Notes under the pieces: generated by a model | Told to the model about the DNA's origin: nothing | Seen by the model: only the letters and a program-made list of their open reading frames with translations | Database searches by the model: none | In this document: in pieces, positions 44,699 to 53,687 of the stretch | How the letters are laid out: each line of letters starts with the position of its first letter | How positions within the stretch are numbered: position 1 is the stretch's first letter | Position numbers and translations under genes: made by a program | NCBI GenBank assembly: GCA_019058315.1 | Contig: JAHPZH010000001.1 | Coordinates: forward strand, 881,432-945,431 | Direction of reading: 5' to 3' | Length of the DNA stretch: 64,000 nucleotides | Source of the DNA: Candidatus Helarchaeota archaeon | GTDB taxonomy: Archaea > Asgardarchaeota > Lokiarchaeia > Helarchaeales > RDOG01

Positions 44699-45128
44699 TG
44701 AGAAAAACCTTTATTAATTATTATTCTTATAAAAGTTTATTCGTCTACTTTTACACTTAAATAAGAATTAATAATCTTTATAATTATTAAAAAGTTTCTT
44801 CTATAGTATTGACAACTTTTATATTTTAGATCTGATAAAATTAAACTACGAGTTTCATGATTATTGATTGAGATACTCCGTGCCTACAAATAATGAAGAA
44901 GTGGAGGGCAGGGAGGGACCAATCCTATAATTTTTTTTTATAAATATTCTGCATTTTTTTTAATTTATTTCATTTTTTATTTATGTAATTAATTAAAAGA
45001 ATTATTAAATTCATTTTACGATTAATTATTATAGTAAACCTCATTTTATCTGGATTAGTTAAATTATAAGATTTAAATTTCAAATTAACAATATTTCTTG
45101 TAATATTTGTTAATTCAAGGCATATACA
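44699..45128. other. Intergenic region, 430 bp, between divergent genes
   Basis: No coding frame is convincing here. It holds the divergent promoters of the TrmB-like operon (leftward) and the TPR gene (rightward). It also holds a G-rich motif at 44903-44922 (GGAGGGCAGGGAGGGACC) with four G runs that could form a quadruplex. A T9 run follows at about 44931. Otherwise only AT-rich sequence is seen. Confidence 0.5.
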
Positions 45129-45509
45129 ATGGTTAAATTATCAAATAACAAGTTAATAAAATATGGCAATAGACATATTGAATTAAGAAAATACCCTGGA
45201 GCAATTAGACTTTTTTATAGGGTTTTAAAGAATAATCCAAGAGATAAAATTAAAATCCAAGCTTATCTTGGACTTGGAGATGCTCTCAGAGCGGAGTATG
45301 AAATAGAATTAGCTGAGGAAATATTTAAGAAAGCGTTAAATCTAGCAGAGATTATCGAAGATACTAAAATGATTAAATTTATTGAGGATAAGATCGAAAA
45401 TATTTATGTTTTTAAAAAAGAACAGGAGTTAAATCCAATACAAATAGGATTTTTTATGAGAGCAATAATGAAATTATTATCCTTTCTAGGGAAAACAGAT
45501 TGGTTTTAA
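45129..45509 (+). CDS. Small TPR protein
   Basis: A protein of 126 residues. Two to three TPR-like helix pairs are present: YGNRHIELRKYPGAIRLFYR, then AYLGLGDALRAEYEIELAEE with FKKALNLAEI. The C-terminus (GFFMRAIMKLLSFLGK) is amphipathic or weakly hydrophobic and might touch the membrane. It is 62 bp upstream of the B12/radical-SAM gene on the same strand. It is probably an adaptor; partner unknown. Confidence 0.65.
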   Translation: MVKLSNNKLIKYGNRHIELRKYPGAIRLFYRVLKNNPRDKIKIQAYLGLGDALRAEYEIELAEEIFKKALNLAEIIEDTKMIKFIEDKIENIYVFKKEQELNPIQIGFFMRAIMKLLSFLGKTDWF

Positions 45510-45571
45510 TGTGATATATAAAATTTCATATTTACACTAGGCAATCTCTAAAATAAAATGGAAGAAATATA

Positions 45572-47530
45572 TTGACCTTTAATAAAATATTAATGCTAAA
45601 GCCACAAGGAGCTGCAGGCCTAGGTATTATAGTAGGTGCTTTAATACCCCATGCATGTGAGTATCTTGCTGGTGCCATTGAAGATATGGTTGAAAGAGTC
45701 GAAATATTAGACAGGGATTTTCATCATTTTTCAAATAAATATTATCTTGGCTTTCTTAAGAAATTAAAACCGGATTGTATTGGAATTTCAATGGAAGCAA
45801 CGGAGCATAATGATGGAATTCGGCTTGCCAAACTTTCTAAACAGTTCAATCCCGAAGTTAAAATTGTTGTCGGGGGATTTCAACCAACTGCATTACCTGA
45901 ATTGTTTTTAAATGAAAATTGTATTGATATTGTTGTAAGAGGGGAGGGAGAAGAAACTTTTCAAGAAATTATAAAGAAAGAGAATGCTAAAAATATATTG
46001 GGAAGTTCATATAAAGAGAATGGTGCAATAATCCATAATGAAGATAGACCCCTTATCGAAAACCTCGATAAGCTACCATTTCCTGCACGTCACCTACGAA
46101 GATATGAGTATCATTTTTCATGGGCATTAGATAAAGAGGCGGATCAAGTATCTTGGGGTAGGGGATGCTATGGTAAATGTACTTTCTGTAATGAACCAAG
46201 AATGAGTAGAAGTACAATTCGACACCGATCTCCTAAAAATGTTATTGATGAACTATATAGCATTGTAGAACTTCATAAAAAACCCACTCATATAATGATA
46301 GCTGATCCTAATGTAATGGGGAGAAAAGAATCTGATATAAAATGGATCGAAGAAATTGTGGATCAAATCATTGAACTTCAAAAAGAAAAAAGAATAAACC
46401 TTACATTTAATGCAATGGTTAGATGTGATGTGGTCGCAAGTCATCCTAATACAATGAAAAAAATGATACAGGCTAAAATATCTCGTTTTTGTATGGGAAT
46501 AGAATCCGATAATCCTGAGGATTTCAAAAAAACGCATAAAGGGACTCTAAGTGGGGATATTCAAAGAAAAGCAATACAAACAATTCGTAAATATGGAGGG
46601 GTAGCAGGTGGGACTTTTGTTATTGGACTTCCTTGGCATAAAAAGGAAGAAATGATCGCATTTCCAAGATATGCTAAATCGATTGCCCTAATGTACTCCG
46701 CCTACGGAATAGCCACTCCTTTTCCGGGTAGTGATTTTTATGACGAATTGAAAAGTAAGAACTTAATATACGAGAAAAACTGGAGCTTTTTCGATGAAAT
46801 GCATGGAACTTTCAATATAGATGGTATAAAAAAAGGCGAAATGGAGATAATTAACGCTATATGTCTCGGGAGATTCTATACACCTGATACTTTATTGGAT
46901 CAATTAAAAATTGAAAGGATTCGAATTAATAAAAAGAAAATCCATATATTAGATTTCATTTCATCACGAATAAATGGTATGTTTTTTATGTCTCATGGTG
47001 GTTTAGGCTTGAGGGGGAGAGAATTTAAGAGGGATGCCAAATATTTCTTTGAAGGTCAAGCATTAGACGGAAAAATAATCAGGAATAGAACGAGTAAATC
47101 AATAAGAAAAGGAGGAGTGAAAGCGAGTGATATTCTTGAAATGAAAAATTTTTTAAGATTTATGGGTAATCAAAAAATCCAAATAACTCTTAATAATTAC
47201 GGCAGACCGCTTACGAGTTATATATTAAAATCTAATAACTATGAATTAGAATATATCGAAGTAGTGCCAGGTATGTTAAGAGATAATATTACAAGTCAAT
47301 TTAATGTTGACTTAAACGATTTGGAAATAAATCATCCATGGCAAATTCCTGGATTTTTTTATCGAGGACTCATTAAACCTTATTATAATTTTCACCAAAG
47401 TCCAATTGAAACTATAAAGAGATTTTTTTATCAAACTCGAATGTTTTTAGCTACTGCGTATTTAGGTATTGAGCTAGTATTAAGGAAATTTTATAATTTT
47501 TTAAAGCAAATTTTTCCAAGAAAGAAATGA
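45572..47530 (+). CDS. Cobalamin-binding radical SAM protein
   Basis: A protein of 652 residues starting at TTG 45572 after GGAAG. The N-terminal B12-binding domain is shown by KPDCIGISMEATEHNDGI and KIVVGGFQPTALPELFL. The radical SAM domain has the cluster motif SWGRGCYGKCTFC (C-x3-C-x2-C), then IMIADPNVMG and GTFVIGLPWHKKEEM. The last roughly 200 residues are basic and unrecognised. Relatives methylate or rearrange unactivated carbons in lipids and natural products; the substrate here is unknown. The usual H of the D-x-H B12 loop is not obvious, so cobalamin may bind base-on or not at all. Confidence 0.82.
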   Translation: MTFNKILMLKPQGAAGLGIIVGALIPHACEYLAGAIEDMVERVEILDRDFHHFSNKYYLGFLKKLKPDCIGISMEATEHNDGIRLAKLSKQFNPEVKIVVGGFQPTALPELFLNENCIDIVVRGEGEETFQEIIKKENAKNILGSSYKENGAIIHNEDRPLIENLDKLPFPARHLRRYEYHFSWALDKEADQVSWGRGCYGKCTFCNEPRMSRSTIRHRSPKNVIDELYSIVELHKKPTHIMIADPNVMGRKESDIKWIEEIVDQIIELQKEKRINLTFNAMVRCDVVASHPNTMKKMIQAKISRFCMGIESDNPEDFKKTHKGTLSGDIQRKAIQTIRKYGGVAGGTFVIGLPWHKKEEMIAFPRYAKSIALMYSAYGIATPFPGSDFYDELKSKNLIYEKNWSFFDEMHGTFNIDGIKKGEMEIINAICLGRFYTPDTLLDQLKIERIRINKKKIHILDFISSRINGMFFMSHGGLGLRGREFKRDAKYFFEGQALDGKIIRNRTSKSIRKGGVKASDILEMKNFLRFMGNQKIQITLNNYGRPLTSYILKSNNYELEYIEVVPGMLRDNITSQFNVDLNDLEINHPWQIPGFFYRGLIKPYYNFHQSPIETIKRFFYQTRMFLATAYLGIELVLRKFYNFLKQIFPRKK

Positions 47531-47805
47531 GGAAAATAAATACGAATTGGGTGAAAAATTAGGGCATTTAGAGAGCGGAGATAGATCTACATATTATAAT
47601 TTATTCCATGGCATTTCAAGGACCCTAAATTTTAGACAATTACTGAAAGGTGATAAATCTATCTCTTCTAGCATGTTCATTTCAATTTAAGTAATTGGAT
47701 TAAAAAGATGATAATTTTTAATTTACGAGAATAAATTTTAGAAATATTGATATATTTGTTTTAAAATATTTAATCTAGATAAGATTTATTTCTTATTTTT
47801 TTATT

Positions 47806-48042
47806 ATGTATCTTGGGTATGAGAAATTGTTTGAGGAATTCGAGAAAAGAAAATACCATATTAACCGACCACCTCCCACTGATATGTCTGACTTTATTTT
47901 AATAGAAAAGAAAGAAGTGGATGACTTTAGATGTGGGGAGTGCGATGGGATAATGTATTTATCTATATACTATTGTTCTTCTCCCAGTAGATATATTAAG
48001 CATTTTAAATGTTCAAAATGCGATTTAGAAACTTGGAGATAA
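47806..48042 (+). CDS. Small zinc-finger-like protein
   Basis: A protein of 78 residues. CGECDG and CSKCDL give two Cys pairs separated by about 25 residues, a zinc-ribbon arrangement. The N-terminal half is charged and helical with a Pro-rich break (NRPPPTDMSDF). It stands alone, with 275 bp of unassigned sequence before it and 227 bp after it, and no clear SD. It may be leaderless. Nucleic-acid or protein binding is a guess. Confidence 0.5.
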   Translation: MYLGYEKLFEEFEKRKYHINRPPPTDMSDFILIEKKEVDDFRCGECDGIMYLSIYYCSSPSRYIKHFKCSKCDLETWR

Positions 48043-48269
48043 ACTTTTTAATCAAACTTACATTTGATTTTTGATAGAAATTGTTATATTTGATTATAAA
48101 CACAAAACTCTAAAATTTTATATTATCAATTATCTAATTTAATTAGAAATATTTTAATAAAAAGAAGTTATTAGAGATTAAAGAATTTATACTACTTTTT
48201 TTTATTAAACAAAGATGTAGTTATAAAAAAATATTATCATTCTAGATTTAAAATTATCGAGGTAGAAGA

Positions 48270-48776
48270 ATGAAATTAGTCGAATTAGCGAAGAAAGCAA
48301 TAAGCCTACTTCAAGAAGCTGGTGATAAAGGTTTCAACAACATTGACCTAGCTCAAAAACTTCATATGCCTAGAAGAAGAGTATATGATATTATTGCTAT
48401 TCTAAGGGCTGCAGGATTAGTTGAAGCCAAAAGAGAAAAGGGTGGCACAAGAATAAAATGGAGCGGTATACCTGTTGTTAGTGAGGTTAAGCCAGACTCA
48501 AGTGTAAGCCCCGATCTAATGGATAAATTAAATAAAGTTACTCAAGAAAAGAACGAATTAGAGTCGCAATTAGATGAATTGAAAGATAAAGTATCGAAAT
48601 TAAAAGAAGAACAAGAAACCTCTACCATGGAAGTTAGTACTAGCAAGACGAAATTCGAGGTTCAAAAAATCAGCATAAAAACATTAAAATCCGCAAAAAT
48701 TACTAAAGTTCAGACATCACCTATTGAAATCGTTCTAGAAGCAGATAAAAAGGGATTTGTTATAGAACCTGGATAG
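48270..48776 (+). CDS. E2F/DP-like winged-helix protein with coiled coil
   Basis: A protein of 168 residues with ATG 7 nt after GAGGT. Residues 3-66 match the E2F/DP DNA-binding fold: an N-terminal helix, DLAQKLHMP, then RRRVYDIIAILRAAGLVEA with the R-R-x-Y-D-I motif at 35-41, and a wing closing at IKWSG (62-66). Residues about 81-117 are a Leu/Glu/Lys heptad coiled coil. Residues 125-168 look strand-rich (AKITKVQTSPIEIVLEA), as in the E2F coiled-coil/marked-box module. In eukaryotes E2F and DP dimerise to control cell-cycle genes. The match to that full architecture is my inference from sequence pattern. Confidence 0.7.
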   Translation: MKLVELAKKAISLLQEAGDKGFNNIDLAQKLHMPRRRVYDIIAILRAAGLVEAKREKGGTRIKWSGIPVVSEVKPDSSVSPDLMDKLNKVTQEKNELESQLDELKDKVSKLKEEQETSTMEVSTSKTKFEVQKISIKTLKSAKITKVQTSPIEIVLEADKKGFVIEPG

Positions 48777-48806
48777 ACTTATTTAATTGTATACTTGAGA
48801 TTTTTT

Positions 48807-49193
48807 CTATTCACGATCAATAATAATTGTAGTTCCAGCTTTCGCTTTTGATTTTAATAGGTCTAGATTTTCAGTAATTTTACCTATTACATTTACTTCT
48901 GAGTAGGGCTCAATCTTTTCTAAAAAGATGCAAATGCCATCTCCCAATGGCCAATAAGCGATTTCGCCTTCCTCAATGTCCATGGTCGGTTTTTCCCGCC
49001 CCCTCTTAATGCCTATACCTTGAATATATATTTCTTTTTCTTTGTATATGCTCATTCTGTCTTGAATAGGTAAGATATCCCAAATGGCTTCAGCAGTTAA
49101 AGGATTTTTTACTCTTTGAAAAATTCCCTTGACTGTTTCAGATTCTCCTGGAATCTTAATTATTATTTTATAAACTACACTCAACTTAATCAA
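48807..49193 (-). CDS. DUF369 cyclophilin-like protein
   Basis: A protein of 128 residues (119 if it starts at the TTG ten codons in, which is better spaced from GGAAG). The motifs NPLTAEAIWDILPI, EGEIAYWPLGDGICIF and SEVNVIGKI are the hallmark of the archaeal/bacterial cyclophilin-like family (DUF369). The fold resembles cyclophilin, but the active-site residues of prolyl isomerases are not conserved and the function is unknown. It lies 11 bp after a 65-residue coiled-coil gene in the same direction. Confidence 0.85.
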   Translation of the reverse strand: MIKLSVVYKIIIKIPGESETVKGIFQRVKNPLTAEAIWDILPIQDRMSIYKEKEIYIQGIGIKRGREKPTMDIEEGEIAYWPLGDGICIFLEKIEPYSEVNVIGKITENLDLLKSKAKAGTTIIIDRE

Positions 49194-49204
49194 CTTCCAT
49201 AAAT

Positions 49205-49402
49205 TTATCCTTTTAGGAATCGATATTGGACCAAACGATCCATAACTTCAACAATTTTTCGTTCAATTTTATTCTTTTCAATTTCATAGTCATCTTCAGA
49301 AATCTCATTTCTAGATTTTATATTTTCTAATTTTTCCATTTCGTTTATTAATTTCTGTTTCTCCTTCTCCATTCTTTTGATTTCGCCTTCTATTGATACC
49401 AT
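49205..49402 (-). CDS. Short coiled-coil protein
   Basis: A protein of 65 residues, nearly all charged helix: KRMEKEKQKLINEMEKLENI, then SEDDYEIEKNKIERKIVEV. Two helices separated by a short turn would form an antiparallel hairpin. It precedes the DUF369 gene by 11 bp and is probably translated with it. No enzymatic role is expected. Confidence 0.6.
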   Translation of the reverse strand: MVSIEGEIKRMEKEKQKLINEMEKLENIKSRNEISEDDYEIEKNKIERKIVEVMDRLVQYRFLKG

Positions 49403-49550
49403 GAGATTTCTTCCAATTTCAATATATTATATGATATCATAACTATCTATTTTAATTTAAAATTATGAATTATCAAAATATTTAAACTTTCGCGCACGAA
49501 TGTAATATAACCAAAAAAAATTTAAAATCTTTGATTTCGGAGTTGAAAAT

Positions 49551-49913
49551 TTGGAAAAAGAGGACGAAAAAGTCCTAATACAGTTTATTTATAAAGACAA
49601 TACCAAGAAATCTCTATTAATTCCACCTGATCATGCAAAAGAACTCGAGATTCTAGCAATTACTGGAGTACCAAGAAGAATCATAAAGGCAATTTTACGA
49701 ATCGGAAAAATATTTTTAGATCGCAAAGGTGAAGTAAATAAAAATGATGTCCTTTCACCCTCGAGGAGTGGAGATCTTTACAATGCCTTAAATTATCTAA
49801 TTAAAGAGAAAATAATCGAAAAAAATAAAGATAGAAAGACTTTAAAAGTTATTGATTTAGATAAACTCAATTCTTTACTATCTGAATTAAAAGATTTAGT
49901 ACGAGAAAAATGA
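49551..49913 (+). CDS. Small winged-helix-like protein
   Basis: A protein of 120 residues starting at TTG 49551 with GGAG at 8 nt. The C-terminal two-thirds looks like a winged helix: PRRIIKAILRIGKIFLDR, then SRSGDLYNALNYLIKEKIIE and a short wing KDRKTLKVI. The N-terminal strand pair (KVLIQFIYKDNTKKSLLI) is atypical and may serve in dimerisation. A local regulator is plausible. Confidence 0.55.
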   Translation: MEKEDEKVLIQFIYKDNTKKSLLIPPDHAKELEILAITGVPRRIIKAILRIGKIFLDRKGEVNKNDVLSPSRSGDLYNALNYLIKEKIIEKNKDRKTLKVIDLDKLNSLLSELKDLVREK

Positions 49914-50075
49914 TCATTCTCATTTTATAATTTTTAGAATAAAATACTGGTTTTTAATTCATATAATTAGAAATTAAAATATACAAACGGATTCTTTGGA
50001 TATTATCCACATATTCTCTACCAAAATAAAGTCTTGATAATCAACTAAAATTAAATTACATATGAGGAAGCAAAA

Positions 50076-50216
50076 ATGGATGAATATTATCATGACTTAA
50101 AAAAAGCAATAGCTGCATTGGAAAAATACATGGCATCGTTGGAGAAAGATGAATATAATTATTTGTATTCTTCTTTAGAACGTATATCTGATATACAAAA
50201 AAATTTTCGCTTTTAA
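50076..50216 (+). CDS. Very small helical protein (46 residues)
   Basis: The ATG at 50076 follows GAGGAAG at 5 nt spacing, which supports translation. The product is a single charged helix pair (YHDLKKAIAALEKYMASLEK and YLYSSLERISDIQKNF). There is no homology I can name. It is too short for routine gene calls but has a clear ribosome site. Confidence 0.5.
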   Translation: MDEYYHDLKKAIAALEKYMASLEKDEYNYLYSSLERISDIQKNFRF

Positions 50217-50321
50217 ATCATTTTTTTAGTTTTATTAAAGCCAGATTTGGTATAATTATTCCGAATTCTATTGAATTTATTTAAAAAATAAAGAAAAGTT
50301 AGAAATAGTGCTATTTTTGTT

Positions 50322-50492
50322 TTATACAATTACCCAATCTGCAAATAATGTTCCGCAATTAGGGCATTTATTTGATTTCCAAAATGATTTACAGCTATTA
50401 CATAGGGGAAATCCTGCTTTACATTTCTTACAAACTGCTGTCGCATGAACGAAACTGGAACCACATTTTGCGCATTTTCCGCTAATTTTCAT
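50322..50492 (-). CDS. Small zinc-ribbon protein (56 residues)
   Basis: A complete gene with four Cys pairs: CAKC, CKKC, CNSC and CPNC, the last in NKCPNCGTLFADW. This is a double zinc ribbon. The start ATG 50492 is preceded by GGAG. It is convergent with the 46-residue gene. Such small Cys-rich proteins are common in archaea and often bind nucleic acid or serve as subunits. The role is unknown. Confidence 0.7.
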   Translation of the reverse strand: MKISGKCAKCGSSFVHATAVCKKCKAGFPLCNSCKSFWKSNKCPNCGTLFADWVIV

Positions 50493-50652
50493 CTACTCCG
50501 TATATTCGATTTATTTTTTTTTAAGATATTAATATAATCTAACGGTTTAAGAAAAATGTATTTTATTATATTTAAATTAAATTATTAAAGTAGGAAATAT
50601 TGAATGATTAGTCATAAAATAAGTTCATATATTTTATAGTGAATGTGATGAA

Positions 50653-50928
50653 TTGCCTGAAGATCTGAATAAAGAAAAAGAACGTTTAATTAAAGCTAAA
50701 GAGAGTTTTATAAAAAAAATATTAGAAAATAAGACTGAAGCTCTATTAGCAAAAAAATATTACTCCGAAATTGAAGAATTAATTAAAACAAAGAAATGCA
50801 TCTCCATTGATGAGGTCTCAAAAAGGTTAAATCTGAATAACACTGATGTAAGGACTATTTTTGAAGAACTCATATTATATAATGTTGTTTCTGGGAAAAT
50901 AGAAAAAGATCAATTGATTTTAGATTAA
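50653..50928 (+). CDS. Small winged-helix-like protein upstream of the AOR cluster
   Basis: A protein of 91 residues starting at TTG 50653. An N-terminal charged helix (KEKERLIKAKESFIKKIL) is followed by a winged-helix-like part (ISIDEVSKRLNLNNTDVRTI and LYNVVSGKIEKDQLIL). It is 17 bp before the GltD-like gene on the same strand, so it may be the cluster regulator or a co-expressed bystander. Confidence 0.55.
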   Translation: MPEDLNKEKERLIKAKESFIKKILENKTEALLAKKYYSEIEELIKTKKCISIDEVSKRLNLNNTDVRTIFEELILYNVVSGKIEKDQLILD

Positions 50929-50945
50929 TTACTTGAGGAATTGAG

Positions 50946-52343
50946 TTGTCTAATCAGAAAAAAAAGGTAAAGAGTAAAATCGCTATAAAAACCCATCTTT
51001 TACCAGTTGAGGAACGAAAAACTAATTTTAAAGAAGTAAATTTAGGATATTTTGATGAAAAAGAAGTTATTAAGGAATGTGAACGATGTTTTCAATGTTA
51101 CAAAAAACAAGATCCAAATGTTAAACCTCCTCCATGTATGGAACAATGTCCAACCCATTGTAATTCTCGAGAAATCATTCAAAATATATTAGATGGTAAT
51201 GTTGATGAAGCACTTAAAATCATTTATGAACACTATGCATTTCCAAAATCGGTTGAAAGAATTTGTCCTGGATTCTGTCAAACAAAATGTACAGCAGGTA
51301 AAAAAGGGGATCCAATCCAAATTCCCCATTTGAAACGATATTTTGTTGATCATTATGGCTTACCTAATGATTATTTTAAATGTGAACCTGATACTGGAAA
51401 AAAAGTGGCAATTATAGGTTCTGGTCCCTTAGGTTTAACTGCTGCTTATTTTTTGCGTAAATTTGGTCATGGGGTTTCTGTTTTTGAAAAATTGGATGTA
51501 ATAGGCGGAATGTTAGCAGTAGGAATCCCCGAATTTAGATTACCCAAGGCTATTTTAAATGAAGAAATTGAAAATTTAAAAAAACTGGGAATTAAATTCG
51601 TCACAAATAAAAATTATAGTAAGGAATTTAATTATAAAACAATCTTCGAGTCTGGATTTGATGCGATTTTATTAGGAATTGGAACACATAAATCTAAATG
51701 GATGAAAATTCCTGGAGAAGAAAGTAAAGGAGTATTACATGCTATTGACTTTCTAAGAGATTTCAACCTTGAAAATGAAATACCAGATGTATCCGGTAAA
51801 AAGATTATAGTTGTGGGTGGAGGAAGTTCTGCAACGGATGCCGCAAGAGTTGCTAAAAGGCTTGGGGCAGATGTTAATATAGTATATCGAAGACAGAAGG
51901 AGCAGATGCCGGCTGGAGAGCAAGAAATAAGCGAGACTGAAGAAGAAGGTATTCCTATCTTATTCTTAACAAATCCGTCAGAATTTATTTGTTGTGATGA
52001 TGAAGTTGAGAGTATCAATTGCATAAAAATGGAATTAGGTGAATTAGACAAAAGTGGACGTCCTCGACCAATTCCAATCGAAGGCTCCGAATTCAATATA
52101 GATGCAGATATAATTATCGAGGCTATTAGTCAAGAACCAGACCTAACTGGATTTGATGATAAGAAGTTTGAAATTAGTCGATGGAATACTTTTGAAGTCG
52201 ATGAACATTATTCAACAACAATTCCGGGAGTTTTTGCAGGTGGAGACTGTGTAACGGGCCCAAAAACTGTAGTTGAAGCCGTTGCACAAGGAAAGGAAAT
52301 TGCAAATGAAATTCATAAATATTTAGGATTCGAAATTAGTTGA
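50946..52343 (+). CDS. GltD-like NAD(P)H oxidoreductase with N-terminal Fe-S domain
   Basis: A protein of 465 residues starting at TTG 50946, 7 nt after GAGG. The N-terminal region has Cys clusters (CERCFQCYKKQ, PPCMEQCPTHC, ICPGFCQTKC), as in the glutamate synthase small subunit and NfnB-type proteins. Two nucleotide-binding domains follow: FAD site KVAIIGSGPLGLTAAYFL and NAD(P) site KIIVVGGGSSATDAARVAKR. The C-terminus has PGVFAGGDCVTGP. No glutamate synthase large subunit is near. The neighbours are polyferredoxins and AOR, so it most likely moves electrons between AOR and NAD(P)H. Confidence 0.85.
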   Translation: MSNQKKKVKSKIAIKTHLLPVEERKTNFKEVNLGYFDEKEVIKECERCFQCYKKQDPNVKPPPCMEQCPTHCNSREIIQNILDGNVDEALKIIYEHYAFPKSVERICPGFCQTKCTAGKKGDPIQIPHLKRYFVDHYGLPNDYFKCEPDTGKKVAIIGSGPLGLTAAYFLRKFGHGVSVFEKLDVIGGMLAVGIPEFRLPKAILNEEIENLKKLGIKFVTNKNYSKEFNYKTIFESGFDAILLGIGTHKSKWMKIPGEESKGVLHAIDFLRDFNLENEIPDVSGKKIIVVGGGSSATDAARVAKRLGADVNIVYRRQKEQMPAGEQEISETEEEGIPILFLTNPSEFICCDDEVESINCIKMELGELDKSGRPRPIPIEGSEFNIDADIIIEAISQEPDLTGFDDKKFEISRWNTFEVDEHYSTTIPGVFAGGDCVTGPKTVVEAVAQGKEIANEIHKYLGFEIS

Positions 52344-52466
52344 TTAAATTAATCAATTTACGTTTAATTATTCCAAAATAAATTAACATGGCTCCAACAA
52401 GCAAAATTCAATAAAAAATGCAGCCATTATCATTAAAATAATTCGTCTCGTTGTTACTCCATCCAT
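52336..52466 (-). pseudogene. Frameshifted small membrane protein remnant
   Basis: From ATG 52466 the frame reads DGVTTRRIILMIMAAFFIE and then shifts. A second frame continues ILLVGAMLIYFGIIKRK to a TAA at 52338-52336. Joined, they give one hydrophobic helix with flanking basic residues. The end overlaps the GltD-like gene by 8 bp. It may be a decayed single-pass protein or chance hydrophobic frames. Confidence 0.3.
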
Positions 52467-52596
52467 TTCAAAAACCAACTTGAATAGAATATTTAATGAA
52501 ATTGTCTCATGACTATACTATAAATTTTTAATTAATTTTCAAAATGTATTAGTAACTAAGGTCCTTTAGTTAGAATAAAAAAAGTAGTGATTTAAA

Positions 52597-53049
52597 TTGA
52601 TTATAAACGTAGATATTGAGAAATGTAACGGTTGTAAACTTTGTGAAATAGTTTGCAGCCTTAAACATGAAGGTGTGCCGTATCCAGCACGATCTAGAAT
52701 AGAGATTATAGAAGCTAAGGATTTCGTATGGGTTCCAGTCTTTTGTTTTCAATGTGAGGATGCTAGCTGTATGAAAGTATGCCCCGTAAATGCTCTAACC
52801 CGAGATAGTAAAGAGGATCTTATAATTATGGATAAAGAAACTTGTATCAATTGTAAAGCTTGTGCTTTTGCATGTCCTTTTGGTTCAATCGGAATTGATT
52901 CCGAAGGAAAGACTTTTAAATGCGATTTATGCGATAATGACCCATTATGTGTTAAAATTTGTCCGGTGCAAGCATTGACATATGTTCATCCTGAAACAGT
53001 TACTTATCAGAAAAAACTTGCAATAGCTGAGAAATTACTAACTCCTTAA
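52597..53049 (+). CDS. Four-cluster ferredoxin subunit (HycB/CooF-like)
   Basis: A protein of 150 residues starting at TTG 52597 after GTGAT. Cys motifs for 4Fe-4S clusters are CNGCKLCEIVCS, CFQCEDASCMKVCP, CINCKACAFACP and CDLCDNDPLCVKICP, which is the standard electron-transfer subunit layout. Such subunits link AOR, CO dehydrogenase or hydrogenase to other carriers. A second ferredoxin gene follows after 14 bp and AOR after that, which makes an AOR role very likely. Confidence 0.87.
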   Translation: MIINVDIEKCNGCKLCEIVCSLKHEGVPYPARSRIEIIEAKDFVWVPVFCFQCEDASCMKVCPVNALTRDSKEDLIIMDKETCINCKACAFACPFGSIGIDSEGKTFKCDLCDNDPLCVKICPVQALTYVHPETVTYQKKLAIAEKLLTP

Positions 53050-53063
53050 AAGGAAGAAATTTT

Positions 53064-53657
53064 GTGGAATACAAACTTCTCGTTTTTGACCCTGAAAAAT
53101 GTATTGGCTGTGGAAATTGTTTAACTGTATGTCCAACCAATGCTCTAATTTATGAACCTACATCTTATGGTCATGGTTCTACTTTAAAAAATACTTTAAA
53201 AGTGGTTAATGGTAAGGTAAGTGGCGAAAATATCTGTCATCAATGTATAGGGAATGATAAACTGGGAAATGCACCTTGTATTGCAGCATGTCCAGAGAAA
53301 ATTCTGAAAAAAAGTGATGAAGGTATTACACTTTTAGGTTATGATTTAACCGAAGAAGACATCGAAAAATATCAAAAGATTCTAGAAATTTGTAAAAAAT
53401 GTAAAGATACTCCATGCATTGAAGCTTGTCCTTATAACCACATAACTATTGTACCAATTTTTATTAAATCGGAGAAATTTGCTGTACCTGTAAAGTGTGA
53501 TCAATGTAAGGGAGATCCAGAATGTGTGAAAGTTTGTCCCACAAATGCTTTAAGATATATAAGTATAAAAGAGAAGTTTTTTGATAAATTAAAGCTGGCA
53601 GAAGAACTTGCTAAAAGTACGGGTCTGCCAGTCAAACTATTAAAAGTTTTTAAGTAA
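53064..53657 (+). CDS. Second polyferredoxin subunit of the AOR cluster
   Basis: A protein of 197 residues starting at GTG 53064. Visible Cys groups are CIGCGNCLTVCP, CHQCIGNDKLGNAPCIAACP, CKKCKDTPCIEACP and CDQCKGDPECVKVCP, giving up to four 4Fe-4S clusters. It is longer than its neighbour through an insert of about 25 residues after the first motif (TSYGHGSTLKNTLKVVNG). It is 30 bp before the AOR gene and probably takes electrons directly from the tungsten enzyme. Confidence 0.85.
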   Translation: MEYKLLVFDPEKCIGCGNCLTVCPTNALIYEPTSYGHGSTLKNTLKVVNGKVSGENICHQCIGNDKLGNAPCIAACPEKILKKSDEGITLLGYDLTEEDIEKYQKILEICKKCKDTPCIEACPYNHITIVPIFIKSEKFAVPVKCDQCKGDPECVKVCPTNALRYISIKEKFFDKLKLAEELAKSTGLPVKLLKVFK

Positions 53658-53687
53658 AATATAGACTTATGATAGGAGATATGTATT

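Noticed and set aside
44931-44940. Terminator at the T-run downstream of the G-rich motif
   Set aside because: No gene ends here on the plus strand; it lies in a divergent promoter region.
47531-47690. Open frame after the radical SAM gene reading GEKLGHLESGDRSTYYNLF
   Set aside because: No SD, only about 47 codons from a TTG, and no recognised homology; chance in AT-rich DNA is as likely.
51632-52096. 154-codon open frame on the minus strand
   Set aside because: It lies fully antisense to the well-supported GltD-like gene and has a Ser/Pro-rich composition typical of shadow frames.
50946-52343. Glutamate synthase small subunit
   Set aside because: No large subunit nearby and the gene leads into ferredoxin and AOR genes, so electron transfer to AOR fits better.
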